Below are positions 34,670 to 44,476 of a stretch of 64,000 bases of DNA, piece by piece. Both the position numbers and the translations under genes were made by a program. The DNA is taken from the NCBI GenBank assembly GCA_026003495.1, contig BPHK01000001.1, positions 1,438,579 to 1,502,578 on the forward strand, in the 5' to 3' direction. The notes beneath the pieces were generated by a model. It was not told where the DNA came from and did not search any database. It saw nothing but the letters and a program-made list of their open reading frames with translations. Within the stretch, counting starts at the first letter, position 1. Every line of letters starts with the position of its first letter. This DNA is from Candidatus Kapaibacterium sp. Its GTDB lineage: Bacteria; Bacteroidota; Ignavibacteria; Kapaibacteriales; NICIL-2.

Positions 34670-37600
34670 ATGATACGACTCCTCCAAACTGCGATCACAA
34701 CGATTCTACTTGGTGCCCTCACACTGAATGCGCAGACGTTTACGCTGATTGACGCTGACGTCTCGGCATTTCCCCGTGTCCGCTCACAGTTTATCGCGCT
34801 CGATCTGGCGGGCTACCAATACCAGAACCTCCAACCAAGCGACTTCTTGGTCCGAGAAAATGGGCGCTCGATGCAAGCCTCACTCCAAGTTACGTGTGAA
34901 GAGTCTAAGGAAGACCCAACTGCGAACATTGTCCTGATCGTGGACAAGAGCACCTCGATGCTCGAGATCGTTGACCGAAATACTCAGGAAACTCGATGGG
35001 ATTGGGTCAAGGAGGGAGTAAGAGAATTTGTCACGCAATTTCCATTCAATCCTCCCTCGTCGGTTGCGCTGATTTCCTTCGCTGGCGAAGCATACTTGGA
35101 GAGCGATTTCCGCACCTCTGCCCAGCCAATCATCGATGCAATGGAGCGGATTCGTCCTCAAGGGTCAACAAAGTACGATCCGCCATTGCTCGACACATTG
35201 ATAGGAGCGATCAAGCTGCTTTCGCAAAAGCCGCGGGAGATACGGCGGATCATCGTCTTCTTGACCGATGGGCAGCCAGATACACAACCAAGCACAGATA
35301 CCATTATCGCGCGCTGTCGCCGGGAAGGGATTACCTTCTATGCAATCACGGTCGGCTTGAACATGAATAGCGACTTGGATCGCATTGCGCGTGCAACCGG
35401 TGGCAAAACATTCGCCGTTTTTTCCAAAGAGCGACTCAAGGAAATTTACCGCTTGATAGCACTGGAAGCGGTCATCCGCTACAAGTGCTATCTTGAGTGG
35501 ATCGCACCGTGGAGCTGCTCCGAACAAGAGCGCATCCGGAATGTTGCGGTGACCTTTTACCGCCCAAGCCCACCAATCAATGCAACACTCCAATACGTCG
35601 CGCCACCGCAATCGTTGGCTCGACTGGAGGTTCAGCCGCAGGTTGCTTACCTGGGTAATCCTAACCCAGGCAACTCAACAACGCTGAAACTCACAGTCAA
35701 AGCAGTTGGCGCACCGATGACAATTACCGCTCTTCCTATCGTTCCGGCTGGCTACTTTACGATTGTGGATATGGCGGGGAAAACGCTCCCATTTACGCTG
35801 CAACCAGGCGAGACGTGGGAGCCAACCGTTCAGTTCACACAGCAAGGCTCCAAGCAATTCCGACAGGCAACACTCACATTCGATGGGAACCCCTGCCCGA
35901 CCTCTATATCGCTCATTGGCGGCGTTTCCCGCGCTATTGTCCTCGCTCCCAATGGTGGTGAACTCTTCTCAACCTGCGATTCAGTTGATATCCGCTGGGC
36001 AGGAGTCGAACCAACGCAAGGGGTGAACATCTACTACGCACTCAACGGTGATCAACCATCGCCAAGCTGGCAACCGATCGCACGGAACGTCGTTGGGTAC
36101 TCCTACCGGTGGAAGCCACCACAACCCGGGCAACGCTACCGTATTCGCGTTGTTGTACCACCAGATTCCGCGTACCAATGGGCGCAGCAAATCGGGGGAG
36201 CAGCGTTCGATACATGCCGCTCGATCGCACTCGACTCCCGGCAGATGTACGTCCACGTGGCAGGGACGTTTACTAACGCCGCAAGTATCAACGGCACAAC
36301 GCTAACGAGCGCTGGAGAAAGCGATATGTTCGTCGCGCGCTTTGATACCGACGGCAATCTCATCTGGGCACGCTCAGGTGGAGGGAACCGTACCGATAAC
36401 GGCTGTTGCCTGACACTCGATGGCAACGACAACATCTACGTCGCTGGTATTATCCGTAGCAGCACTGCCCAGTTTGGTGCGGTGACGGTCAACAAACTCA
36501 GCACACTCGATGTAACGAACGCGTTTATCGCACTCTATAACCCTGCCGGCAATGCTGTGCAAGTTGCTCTTGGTGGGGGCTCGTCAACGACTTCTTGTGA
36601 AGTTTACGTTGATTCAATTGGCTATACCGCGGGCTCGATTTACCTCTACGGTCGCTTCAGAGGACGATTGCAGTTCTCGACTACACCGACTGTGTTCATC
36701 AACAGCGTCAATCAAAACCAGTTTGATCGCTTCACGGCAGTGTTCAATACCTCATTGGCAGTGACGAGTCTGCAGCGTACGTATCTGGCCGCTCCCTACA
36801 CAGGGGCCAGCGTACGCGATAACAACGGCAATCGGTATGAAACGGGCGGCTTTTCGACCCAGCTCCGCAGCGGCTCCATCACACTTACCAGCCGCGGGGG
36901 CACCGACGTGTACGTCCGGAAGTTCGGCTACATTCCCGGCTCGGAGGATGTCAGCGACACTACGTTCCGCGTTCAGTCGCCGCTTGTCCGCTTCCGAGCA
37001 ACCACACTCGATGTCGGCTCCATCGCCGTCGGGAATGCTACCGGTCAAGTCTTCAGCGGGGTCCTCTGTAATGATGGCGAAATTCCCGTCATCATTGGCG
37101 CGATGACCTTTACTGGCGCCAATGCAGCGCAATTTCAACTGGTGTCGAATTGGACGAACTACGTCCTCAAGCCGGGAGAATGCATTAGCGTCGAGATCCT
37201 GTTCTCTCCTGCATTCGAAGGCCAGCATACCGCGACGCTCACCGTCATTGGCAATTGCGGTTCACCCGCAACAGTTGCTGTTACCGGGCTCGGACTTCCT
37301 CCATGCCGCTATACGTTGACCACCCCCCCGACACTCACTGCAAGTGTGGGACTCTCCAAACAAGCACAGGCAGTTTGCTTAGTCCGCAACGATGGCCCAG
37401 AGCCGCTCAGCGGTACAATCAAGCTCCTCAACGATCCAACCAACGCATTTTCTGCGACTATCCCAGCTACTGGATGCACAATTGATGCTGCAACTGGCTG
37501 TCCATTCACGGTTGCGCCCAATCAATGCTTGACGGTTGACATCACATTTACGCCTTCGATTGCCGGCATTCAAACAGCACAGTTCCAAATCGAATTTCCT

Positions 37601-39289
37601 GAAAAATGCGGAGGCATCCGCCTGCAAGCGATCACAGGAATTGGTGTTGCTCCTCGATTCGAACTCAGCGTTCCTGCATTCGGCGATAAACGTGTCCTGA
37701 CTGCAACGACACTCCAAGCGCAACTGCGCAATACCAATGACACGCTCGATGGTATCGTCAACGAGATCAAACTTCGCAACGGTGCCAATCCGCACTTTGC
37801 ACTATCGAATGTGCCGCAGCTGCCGATTCGCGTTCCAGCAAGTGGCTCGATTACCTTCAATGTCACGTTCACACCGCAATCAGAAGGCGATCTCAGTGAA
37901 GTCATCGAAGCAGTCATCGAAGGAGTCGTTGACCCTGTTGCAGCAACAACGAGCGGACGCGGCATTTTACCGAAGATCCAAGCAACCGACGTTAGATTCC
38001 AGCCCACACCTGTCGGTGTCGTCTCAGCAGAGATTGGGTCACTTGTCATTCGCAATACAAGCCAAACAGCGCCACTTTCTATCAAGAGCATTTCAACGCC
38101 AAGCACAGCGAGCTTCTGGTTCCAATCGCCCCCAGTCACTCCTCAGGTGATTGCTATCGGCGATTCACTGGTAATTCCTATCCAATTCCGCCCTACACAA
38201 CCAGGACTCAACACCGCGACCGTGACGATCATTTCCGATGCTGCCCCGGGACCGAATCCCAATCCAGATGCAACGACAACAGTTACCTTAAGTGGCATTG
38301 GGCTTGCTCTCTCGATCAGCACACCGCAAGACTTCGGTGACGTCCTGCTGTGCGAAACGAGCGTCTCACGCGTAATCACCATCACAAACCCAGGCACCCA
38401 GGATGAAGCTTTCCGCATTACAGCAGAGGGCGACACCGATGCATTCACAATCACTGCCTCAGATACCATCATTCGTCCAGGTGGCACTGCCACGATCACC
38501 GTCGGATATATCCCCTCACCCGGGCAACGGACGATTACGCTTGTTATCACATCCTCAGCACTCCCGCAGCCATACCGGATTACACTGACAGCAGTTGGTG
38601 TTACTCGCACCGTCGAGCTTGCCGTCGGGGATGCAAACATTGACGTCGGTCAGATACGACCAGTCACAATCCGATTTGCAATGACACCAGATGCAGGCTC
38701 ACTTGTGCAACGGATTCGCCTGCAGCTTACGTACAAAACCACCGCAGTCGAGATTGACGATAGACAATTCCAAACTCTCCAAAACGGCTGGACGTGGTCG
38801 CTCCAACACACACCTACCGGCGCAATACTCGAAGGTACCAGTGCGATAGGCCTCACAAACGGCTCGCTCGAATTGCAAGTGCCGTTTGCAACGTACATCA
38901 GCACTGAGTTGATCCAATCTGTCGTCCCAAGCTTGCTCAACGCCAGCGATTACCCATGCTTGGTTGTTCAACCAAGGACTGGGACTATCCGCATCCCCTA
39001 CTACTGCGCCCAAGAATCTCGCCAGATCGTCTTGGATGGTCCGACGACATTTTCCATCCATCAAGATGGCAAAAACGTTGTGATTTCCCTGACCATCGGG
39101 GAAGACATTCCATACCAGCTCGATGCCTTTTCTACTGCTGGAATGCATATCGCTCGCCTTGCCGAGGGGGATCACCGAGGGAACTACACGATCACTGTCG
39201 GTAGCGACGTACTCCCCAGCGGCGCGTTCTTTGTGCGACTCTGGACACCGCTCTACACAACGGTGCAACCACTCCTGATCGCTCGGTAG
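34670..39289 (+). CDS. Giant exported protein: vWA, SBBP-like and SPD-2/choice-of-anchor repeats, T9SS-type C-terminus
   Basis: A 1539-aa exported protein. The start at 34670 is chosen because GGAG lies 6 bases upstream and it gives a signal peptide (TILLGALTLNAQ). A vWA domain follows with a complete metal site (DKSTSM, Asp92/Ser94/Ser96; LTDGQPD). Residues about 500-760 look like SBBP-type beta repeats (DTDGNLIWARSGGG; LDGNDNIYVAG). From about 775 to 1290 come several immunoglobulin-like repeats of the choice-of-anchor D/SPD-2 type (DVGSIAVGN, VEILFSPAFEG, VDITFTPSIAG, IPIQFRPTQPG). The last 80 residues fit a type A sorting domain (AFSTAGMHIARL, LPSGAFFVRL). Probably surface-attached through type IX secretion; ligand unknown. 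Confidence 0.82.
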   Translation: MIRLLQTAITTILLGALTLNAQTFTLIDADVSAFPRVRSQFIALDLAGYQYQNLQPSDFLVRENGRSMQASLQVTCEESKEDPTANIVLIVDKSTSMLEIVDRNTQETRWDWVKEGVREFVTQFPFNPPSSVALISFAGEAYLESDFRTSAQPIIDAMERIRPQGSTKYDPPLLDTLIGAIKLLSQKPREIRRIIVFLTDGQPDTQPSTDTIIARCRREGITFYAITVGLNMNSDLDRIARATGGKTFAVFSKERLKEIYRLIALEAVIRYKCYLEWIAPWSCSEQERIRNVAVTFYRPSPPINATLQYVAPPQSLARLEVQPQVAYLGNPNPGNSTTLKLTVKAVGAPMTITALPIVPAGYFTIVDMAGKTLPFTLQPGETWEPTVQFTQQGSKQFRQATLTFDGNPCPTSISLIGGVSRAIVLAPNGGELFSTCDSVDIRWAGVEPTQGVNIYYALNGDQPSPSWQPIARNVVGYSYRWKPPQPGQRYRIRVVVPPDSAYQWAQQIGGAAFDTCRSIALDSRQMYVHVAGTFTNAASINGTTLTSAGESDMFVARFDTDGNLIWARSGGGNRTDNGCCLTLDGNDNIYVAGIIRSSTAQFGAVTVNKLSTLDVTNAFIALYNPAGNAVQVALGGGSSTTSCEVYVDSIGYTAGSIYLYGRFRGRLQFSTTPTVFINSVNQNQFDRFTAVFNTSLAVTSLQRTYLAAPYTGASVRDNNGNRYETGGFSTQLRSGSITLTSRGGTDVYVRKFGYIPGSEDVSDTTFRVQSPLVRFRATTLDVGSIAVGNATGQVFSGVLCNDGEIPVIIGAMTFTGANAAQFQLVSNWTNYVLKPGECISVEILFSPAFEGQHTATLTVIGNCGSPATVAVTGLGLPPCRYTLTTPPTLTASVGLSKQAQAVCLVRNDGPEPLSGTIKLLNDPTNAFSATIPATGCTIDAATGCPFTVAPNQCLTVDITFTPSIAGIQTAQFQIEFPEKCGGIRLQAITGIGVAPRFELSVPAFGDKRVLTATTLQAQLRNTNDTLDGIVNEIKLRNGANPHFALSNVPQLPIRVPASGSITFNVTFTPQSEGDLSEVIEAVIEGVVDPVAATTSGRGILPKIQATDVRFQPTPVGVVSAEIGSLVIRNTSQTAPLSIKSISTPSTASFWFQSPPVTPQVIAIGDSLVIPIQFRPTQPGLNTATVTIISDAAPGPNPNPDATTTVTLSGIGLALSISTPQDFGDVLLCETSVSRVITITNPGTQDEAFRITAEGDTDAFTITASDTIIRPGGTATITVGYIPSPGQRTITLVITSSALPQPYRITLTAVGVTRTVELAVGDANIDVGQIRPVTIRFAMTPDAGSLVQRIRLQLTYKTTAVEIDDRQFQTLQNGWTWSLQHTPTGAILEGTSAIGLTNGSLELQVPFATYISTELIQSVVPSLLNASDYPCLVVQPRTGTIRIPYYCAQESRQIVLDGPTTFSIHQDGKNVVISLTIGEDIPYQLDAFSTAGMHIARLAEGDHRGNYTITVGSDVLPSGAFFVRLWTPLYTTVQPLLIAR

Positions 39290-39322
39290 CATCTGTCTGA
39301 CCTCCACGGAGATTCTTCCATG

Positions 39323-39350
39323 GGGCGAGCATCTGCTCGCCCTGTTTTTT
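39323..39350 (+). terminator. Rho-independent terminator
   Basis: Stem GGGCGAGCA (39323-39331) pairs with TGCTCGCCC (39334-39342), a very tight loop, then TG and six T. It ends the transcript of the giant exported protein. Confidence 0.85.
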
Positions 39351-39364
39351 ACGTACCATGTCCT

Positions 39365-39380
39365 TGGCATACAACTTGCG
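39365..39380 (+). promoter_or_regulatory. Sigma-54-like -24/-12 promoter
   Basis: TGGCATACAACTTGCG. GG (39366-39367) and GC (39378-39379) have the exact 10-base spacing of sigma-54 promoters (consensus TGGCACG-N4-TTGCW). A start about base 39391 would leave a 34-base leader before the flagellar-like ORF. A TATCCTCG at 39386-39393 is a weaker housekeeping-type alternative. Confidence 0.5.
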
Positions 39381-39424
39381 GAGATTATCCTCGACAGGAT
39401 GTCCCTTTCTCAATCCTACGCAGG

Positions 39425-39916
39425 ATGCTCAAGGAACTCTACACCGCCGCGCTCGGCATGCTACCGCAGCAAACGCGGCTCGAGATGACAGCCAACAACC
39501 TTGCCAACGCAAACACCGTTGGCTTCAAGCGGAGCGGGATCTTCGAGCAATCGCTCATCGAGGCACGTGAGAATATGCTCAACATCCATGGTGATGCTGA
39601 AACCGCAGATGTGCCGATCAGCCAACACATAGATTATCGCACAATGCACTCTAAAAACTTGTCTTGCTGCAACGCGTTACTCCAACGAATCGGTTTTGCA
39701 TTTAGCGCTACGCTTTGGGGATTGGTGACGGCGAACTTTCTGTGGCTCCCGCTTGCGCAGCGACTCCAGGTTGCGCTCGACGACCAGCGCGCACTCGATC
39801 GGCTCCACATCCAAGCAGCTCGCTATGCCGCCGAGGGAATCACACCACTGTTGATGCGCTACCGACTTGCGATGCTCTTGCCCGAGGAGCGCCGCAATCA
39901 ACTTCTCCGCCAGTGA
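39425..39916 (+). CDS. Chimeric ORF: flagellar rod protein (FlgF/FlgG) N-terminus joined to MotA C-terminus
   Basis: A 163-aa ORF of two unrelated parts. Residues 1-55 match the N-terminal rod domain of FlgF/FlgG (MLKELYTAALGMLPQQTRLE, then NNLANANTVGFKRSG). Residues about 84-160 match the C-terminal end of the stator protein MotA: a last membrane helix (FSATLWGLVTANFLWLPLA) and the cytoplasmic tail (AEGITPLLMRYRLAMLLPEE). The rest of both proteins is missing, and no other flagellar gene is in the window. An in-frame deletion between a rod gene and motA would explain it. The frame has no stop, so it may be expressed, but a working flagellar role is unlikely. Its end touches the convergent nrnA gene. 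Confidence 0.72.
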   Translation: MLKELYTAALGMLPQQTRLEMTANNLANANTVGFKRSGIFEQSLIEARENMLNIHGDAETADVPISQHIDYRTMHSKNLSCCNALLQRIGFAFSATLWGLVTANFLWLPLAQRLQVALDDQRALDRLHIQAARYAAEGITPLLMRYRLAMLLPEERRNQLLRQ

Positions 39917-40942
39917 CTACTCTGCTTGGAGCGCAGCCTCGATCATCGCAAGCACACGTTGACGAGCTGCTTCTAACGAAATGCCCCTCACCACTGCACC
40001 AGCAGCGTTCCGGTGCCCCCCGCCTCCAAGCTCTTCCGCAATACGGGCAACATCGAACGTTCCTTTCGAGCGAAGAGAGACTTTCACGCCATCGCTGCCA
40101 TCGTGCAATTCACTGATGAAAATGCCAACCCGAGCGCCAGCAACAGTGAGCGTGTACTGGACAAAGCCTTCGGTATCATCCTCGCGGGCGCCTGCATCGA
40201 GCACATCCTTCCGGCGAAGTTGCAGCAGCACGCACGCTCCATCACAGTGAAGCTCCAACTGCCGAAGGACCTCACCCAGCAAGCGCAATCGTGCCGGCGA
40301 ATTTTGGTCGTAGAGTGCTTCGGCGATTGCAACAGGATCTGCGCCATACTCGATGAGTGCTGCCACGAGACGGTGCGTCCGCGCAGTCGTTCGCGGAAAA
40401 CGGAAATTCCCCGTATCAGTCAGAATCCCAGTGTATAGTGGCGTTGCCACTGCTGCACTGAACGCACCAGGAAATTCAAGCAACAAGAGTGCAAAAACAA
40501 GCTCCGCAGTCGAGGCAACCTCGGTATCCCACAGCATCGCATGAAAACCTGGTGCCGGCTCGAGGTGGTGATCAACAAGCAGACGCACTGCTGGCGATGC
40601 GGCAACAGCGGGCGCCATCGCATCGAGACGATCGAGCACGTTGAAGTCGAGGCATACAATCACATCAGCAGTCGCGATGAGCGCATCGTGTTTGCTGGAA
40701 TCGTACACTTCGAGAGCATCAATTCCAGGCAGAAAGCTAAACGACGCGGGAACTGGTGATGGGAGAACAAGCCGCGTCTGCTTCCCCATTGCACGGAGCG
40801 CGTTCCCTAATCCCAGCACAGAACCGAGCGCATCACCATCAGGGCGAACGTGGGTTGTCAGCACGATCCGATTGCTCGGCGAAAGCACAGCTACAATTGC
40901 TCTTGTTGCATCGCGGTAGCGTACAAACTCTTCAGGCTGCAT
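39917..40942 (-). CDS. nrnA: DHH/DHHA1 phosphoesterase, NrnA type
   Basis: A 341-aa DHH-family phosphoesterase resembling NrnA, which degrades nanoRNA and/or dephosphorylates pAp. Motifs: THVRPDGDALGS, VCLDFN, LLVDHHLEP (the DHH), and the C-terminal DHHA1 block GGGGHRNAAGA. The ATG at 40942 overlaps the end of the metallophosphoesterase by 11 bp; an upstream in-frame start at 41011 is less likely. Related cyclic-dinucleotide phosphodiesterases share the fold, so the substrate is inferred from family only. Confidence 0.88.
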   Translation of the reverse strand: MQPEEFVRYRDATRAIVAVLSPSNRIVLTTHVRPDGDALGSVLGLGNALRAMGKQTRLVLPSPVPASFSFLPGIDALEVYDSSKHDALIATADVIVCLDFNVLDRLDAMAPAVAASPAVRLLVDHHLEPAPGFHAMLWDTEVASTAELVFALLLLEFPGAFSAAVATPLYTGILTDTGNFRFPRTTARTHRLVAALIEYGADPVAIAEALYDQNSPARLRLLGEVLRQLELHCDGACVLLQLRRKDVLDAGAREDDTEGFVQYTLTVAGARVGIFISELHDGSDGVKVSLRSKGTFDVARIAEELGGGGHRNAAGAVVRGISLEAARQRVLAMIEAALQAE

Positions 40943-42089
40943 GAGAGCGCAAAACGATAGTTGTGATTTCTGGGGGCGAACCGATGCGGAGCGGAACACC
41001 AATAGTTCCAAGCCCGCGCGTCACGTAAAGCTGCGCGCTACCCCGATGGTACCAACCACGAACATAGGGCGAAAAAAGTTGTGTCGGTGTCAAGTGTTGA
41101 TTAGAGCCAAGCTCGAGTGCAAGCTGTCCGCCGTGAGTGTGTCCTGCCAAAACGAGCGATCGTGGATTGATCACCGCCAGCGCATCAAAGACGAACGGAC
41201 GGTGCACTAGTACGATCGGGCATGCGGAGTGACCGAGCTGTTCCATCAACGGCGAGCGCATTGCGCCTGCAGCCGCCTGCACTGCTACCTGCCGCCGATG
41301 ATCGCTGATACCGAAAAGCTCGATGCCATCAAGCCTAATGGCTTGGTCTTCGAGCAGCACCACGCCACAATCGTTGAGCATCCGACCGAGTATGGGTGCT
41401 GCGCCATTGATGTAGTCGTGGTTGCCAAGCACTGCATAGACGCCCAACGGTGCAGTAAGCTCCCGCATCGGACGGCAATAATCTCGGAAGTCGCTTGCGC
41501 TAGCGGTGATGAAATCGCCCACGATGACGCACAAATCCGGCGACTCGCGACGGATGCACTCGATGTAGTACGCCAAATGTTTCGGCTCGAGAAACGGCCC
41601 TGCATGGAGATCGCCGATAAGGACGATGCGCATTCCATCAGCCGAACGCGGTAGTGCGGACAGCGTGCACTCATGCTGCTCGATGGTGACATCGGCTGGA
41701 TCGTACGCTGCGATGGTACGACCGACTACAATCCCCGCAACCGCAGCAATTCCGTTGCTCAACAGCTGACGTCGCTCCGCCTGGACCGGTTGGTGGCCGC
41801 TGACACTGAACACCTCCCCCAGAGCACGCACCATCAACCAGACACCGAGAGCACCCGCACACACCCAACCGGCAAGTGCCACTGCACGCCCCATCGCAGG
41901 CGGCCAGGCTTTGTAGCACAGGAGCCAGTAGCAAAGCTCTGCTGCGACAATCAACGCTGCACCACAGCCGATGATGAACTCGATCTGCCACTTGTTGCGC
42001 CGCAGTACAAAAAGCGCTCCACCAAGCACAGCAAGTGCAACTGCAACAGTTACGCCAGCGACGAAAATGTAATCGCGCGCGTCAGGCAT
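40932..42089 (-). CDS. Membrane-anchored metallophosphoesterase
   Basis: A 385-aa protein with four predicted N-terminal membrane helices (about residues 5-100), then a calcineurin-like phosphoesterase domain with the full metal-binding set: GDLHAG, GDFITA, GNHDY, HRPFVFD and GHTHGG. It resembles YkuE/YaeI-type enzymes, some of which act on lipid-linked phosphates (UDP-diacylglucosamine or phospholipid headgroups) at the membrane. The frame extends to 42230, but that part would overlap the divergent PASTA gene; the ATG at 42089 is preferred. It is translationally linked to nrnA. Confidence 0.88.
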   Translation of the reverse strand: MPDARDYIFVAGVTVAVALAVLGGALFVLRRNKWQIEFIIGCGAALIVAAELCYWLLCYKAWPPAMGRAVALAGWVCAGALGVWLMVRALGEVFSVSGHQPVQAERRQLLSNGIAAVAGIVVGRTIAAYDPADVTIEQHECTLSALPRSADGMRIVLIGDLHAGPFLEPKHLAYYIECIRRESPDLCVIVGDFITASASDFRDYCRPMRELTAPLGVYAVLGNHDYINGAAPILGRMLNDCGVVLLEDQAIRLDGIELFGISDHRRQVAVQAAAGAMRSPLMEQLGHSACPIVLVHRPFVFDALAVINPRSLVLAGHTHGGQLALELGSNQHLTPTQLFSPYVRGWYHRGSAQLYVTRGLGTIGVPLRIGSPPEITTIVLRSHAA

Positions 42090-42107
42090 AACAAGCGCGG
42101 GAAGTGC

Positions 42108-42115
42108 TATGTTTG
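42108..42115 (+). promoter_or_regulatory. Promoter -7 box for the PASTA gene
   Basis: TATGTTTG, an exact TAnnTTTG match, 33 bases before the ATG at 42149, in the 59-bp divergent space with the metallophosphoesterase gene. No clear -33 element. Confidence 0.5.
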
Positions 42116-42148
42116 TGGGCTTTGTTTTGAAAAGACTCCGCCAAATCC

Positions 42149-42895
42149 ATGAAAGCGTTCCTCCAGGAATTTCTCCGCAGTCGGTGGAAGCGGACGCTCG
42201 CACTGGTATCCATAAGTGCGGTCGGTGCACTCATCCTGCTCGACCAAGTCATCATGCCGCTTGTCATCCATAGCCGCTCAACGGTCACAGTGCCGAACGT
42301 CATTGGCATGGCCCAGGAACAAGCTATTGCGTTGCTCAACCAACAGAGCCTTGTCGTGCAAGACGTCCAACAGCAGTACGATTCCACACAACCTGCCGGA
42401 CGCGTCGTATTGCAATCGCCGTATCCTGGCGCTACAGTTCGCCAGGGTCGGCGCGTGTATCTGGTCGTCAGCCGTGGCGAAGAAACCGTGGCGCTGCCTT
42501 CGCTCGTAGGCATGACTCTCCGCGAAGCACAGGTTGCACTCATCCGTTTGGGACTGCAATTGGGGAACGTTGAGACCACACCGTGTGAGCTTTCACTGCC
42601 CGGCGGAATTGTCGAACAGCTCCCACCGCCTGGTACACGCGTTCGCATCGGATCGAGCGTTGCGCTCGTGCTCTGCCAGGACACCGCACAAACCGTCGTT
42701 GTGCCGAATGTCCTCTACCGGAGCCAAGAGGAGGCAGCGTCGTTGCTCGCAGAAGCTGCGCTTGCACTCGGCGAAGTCGTCCTGCAGCGCGACGGTACAT
42801 TTGCCCCTGGCACTGTCCTCCGCCAGGAACCTGCAGCTGGTAGCCGGGTGCCGCGTTCGACGCCGATACGCCTGTGGGTTGCATCGGACCTATAG
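42149..42895 (+). CDS. PASTA-domain membrane protein
   Basis: A 248-aa protein: short basic cytoplasmic tail, one membrane helix (about 17-37) and three PASTA repeats (about 45-110, 111-176, 179-247), each with the typical V-P-x-V/L-x-G-M/Y start (VPNVIGMAQEQAIALL; LPSLVGMTLREAQVAL; VPNVLYRSQEEAASLL). PASTA domains bind muropeptides or peptidoglycan. There is no kinase or transpeptidase domain attached, as is common for Bacteroidota PASTA proteins. The end overlaps the convergent P5C dehydrogenase gene by 6 bp. A cell-wall sensing or scaffold role is likely. Confidence 0.87.
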   Translation: MKAFLQEFLRSRWKRTLALVSISAVGALILLDQVIMPLVIHSRSTVTVPNVIGMAQEQAIALLNQQSLVVQDVQQQYDSTQPAGRVVLQSPYPGATVRQGRRVYLVVSRGEETVALPSLVGMTLREAQVALIRLGLQLGNVETTPCELSLPGGIVEQLPPPGTRVRIGSSVALVLCQDTAQTVVVPNVLYRSQEEAASLLAEAALALGEVVLQRDGTFAPGTVLRQEPAAGSRVPRSTPIRLWVASDL

Positions 42896-44437
42896 TTTTC
42901 GCGAGACGCTCTTTGCTTGGAGGAACAGCAACAGGTAGTCGCGTCCGCCTGCCTTCGAATCCGTCCCACTCATGTTGAATCCACCGAAGGGATGACCGCC
43001 GACAAGTGCTCCGGTGCACTTGCGGTTCAAGTAGAGATTGCCAACGTGGAATTCCACCCGTGCGCGCTCGAGCTTTTGGCGATTACGCGAATACACCGAT
43101 CCCGTAAGACCGTAGATCGTGCCATTGGCAATGCGGAGTGCATCGTCGAAGTCGCGCGCTTTGATCACCGCAAGCACAGGACCGAAGATCTCCTCTTGGG
43201 CAATTCGTGCATCAGGTTTGACATCAATGAACACCGTCGGTTCGATGTAGTAGCCTCCGCTCGGATCGTCAATCGCGTTGCCGCCGATGAGGAGCTTGCC
43301 TTCTTGCTTGCCAAGCTCGATGTAGCGCAGGATCGTATTCTTCTGCCGCTCGTTGACCACTGGTCCAACGGGGAAATTCTCCTCCGGCGGACCGAGACGG
43401 AGCGCTGCGACAGCATCACGGAGTTTGGCAACGAACTCTTTGTACACCGCACGATCAACAATAGCACGCGAGCACGCTGAGCACTTCTGCCCTTGGAATC
43501 CAAACGCTGAGATCACCACCCCTTGAACAGCGGCATCGAGGTCTGCTTCACTATCAACGATGATTGCATCTTTACCCCCCATTTCGGCGATAACACGCTT
43601 GATCCAGATTTGCCCTGGCTGCGGCCTGGCTGCCAGCTCGTTGATGTGCAAGCCAACCTCCATCGAGCCGGTAAAGGCGATGAAGCGTGTCTTCGGATGC
43701 GCGACCAGGTAATCGCCTGCTTCGGCACCGCTAGCGACGAGGAAGTTGAGCACGCCATCGGGCAGCCCAACCGAACGCATGATGTCCGCAAAGAGCCACC
43801 CCATCATCGGCGAATCGCTCGATGGCTTGAGCACGACTGTATTCCCCGTCACAATCGCCGCGCTGGTCATTCCGACCAAGATCGCGAACGGGAAATTCCA
43901 CGGCGGTAGAATAATCCCAACACCGAGCGGAATGTAGAACAGTTCGTTGGCTTCGCCTGGCACAGGAGTAACAGGCTGGGGTTGTCCGTAACGGAGCATC
44001 TCGCGTCCGTAGAACTCGAGGAAATCAATCGCCTCGCAGGTATCAGCATCGGCTTCGGTGTAGTTTTTCCCGACCTCGCTGATCATCCAGGCGTTGATCT
44101 CGAAACGGCGCCGACGAATTTCTCGCGCGGCTTTGAACAGATACTGCGCACGTTGCTTCGGCGGAACATTCTTCCACGATTCGAACGCCCTGAGCGCTGC
44201 ATTGATTGCTTGCTCGGCATGGTCGGTGCCGCTTTTCTGGAAGACACCGATGACCTCGTTCGGATGTGCAGGATTGCGCGAGAACGTTTTCGCTTCGGTA
44301 AAGAGTTTTTTCCTGCCGACAATGTTCGGATACTCTTTCCCGAACTGCGTGCGAACGCGTTCGAGCGCTGCACGCTGCTTGCGGAGATTGGTCGGGTTGG
44401 TAAAATCGAGGACAGGTTCATTGCGGAACTCTTTCAC
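42890..44437 (-). CDS. pruA: 1-pyrroline-5-carboxylate dehydrogenase (L-glutamate gamma-semialdehyde dehydrogenase)
   Basis: A 515-aa aldehyde dehydrogenase of the RocA/PruA type, oxidising glutamate semialdehyde from proline or arginine breakdown to glutamate with NAD+. [13 protein letters not shown], the general-base Glu in [10 protein letters not shown], the catalytic Cys in GQKCSACSR and [11 protein letters not shown] identify the family. There is no ATG: the frame opens with TTG at 44461, and GTG at 44437 fits the family N-terminus ([11 protein letters not shown]) better. The proline dehydrogenase partner is not in the window. It follows the kinase remnant by 39 bp. Confidence 0.9.
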   Translation of the reverse strand: MKEFRNEPVLDFTNPTNLRKQRAALERVRTQFGKEYPNIVGRKKLFTEAKTFSRNPAHPNEVIGVFQKSGTDHAEQAINAALRAFESWKNVPPKQRAQYLFKAAREIRRRRFEINAWMISEVGKNYTEADADTCEAIDFLEFYGREMLRYGQPQPVTPVPGEANELFYIPLGVGIILPPWNFPFAILVGMTSAAIVTGNTVVLKPSSDSPMMGWLFADIMRSVGLPDGVLNFLVASGAEAGDYLVAHPKTRFIAFTGSMEVGLHINELAARPQPGQIWIKRVIAEMGGKDAIIVDSEADLDAAVQGVVISAFGFQGQKCSACSRAIVDRAVYKEFVAKLRDAVAALRLGPPEENFPVGPVVNERQKNTILRYIELGKQEGKLLIGGNAIDDPSGGYYIEPTVFIDVKPDARIAQEEIFGPVLAVIKARDFDDALRIANGTIYGLTGSVYSRNRQKLERARVEFHVGNLYLNRKCTGALVGGHPFGGFNMSGTDSKAGGRDYLLLFLQAKSVSRKL

Positions 44438-44476
44438 TTCAGAGCACCGTGATGGGTTCAACTTCGCGTTGCAAAG

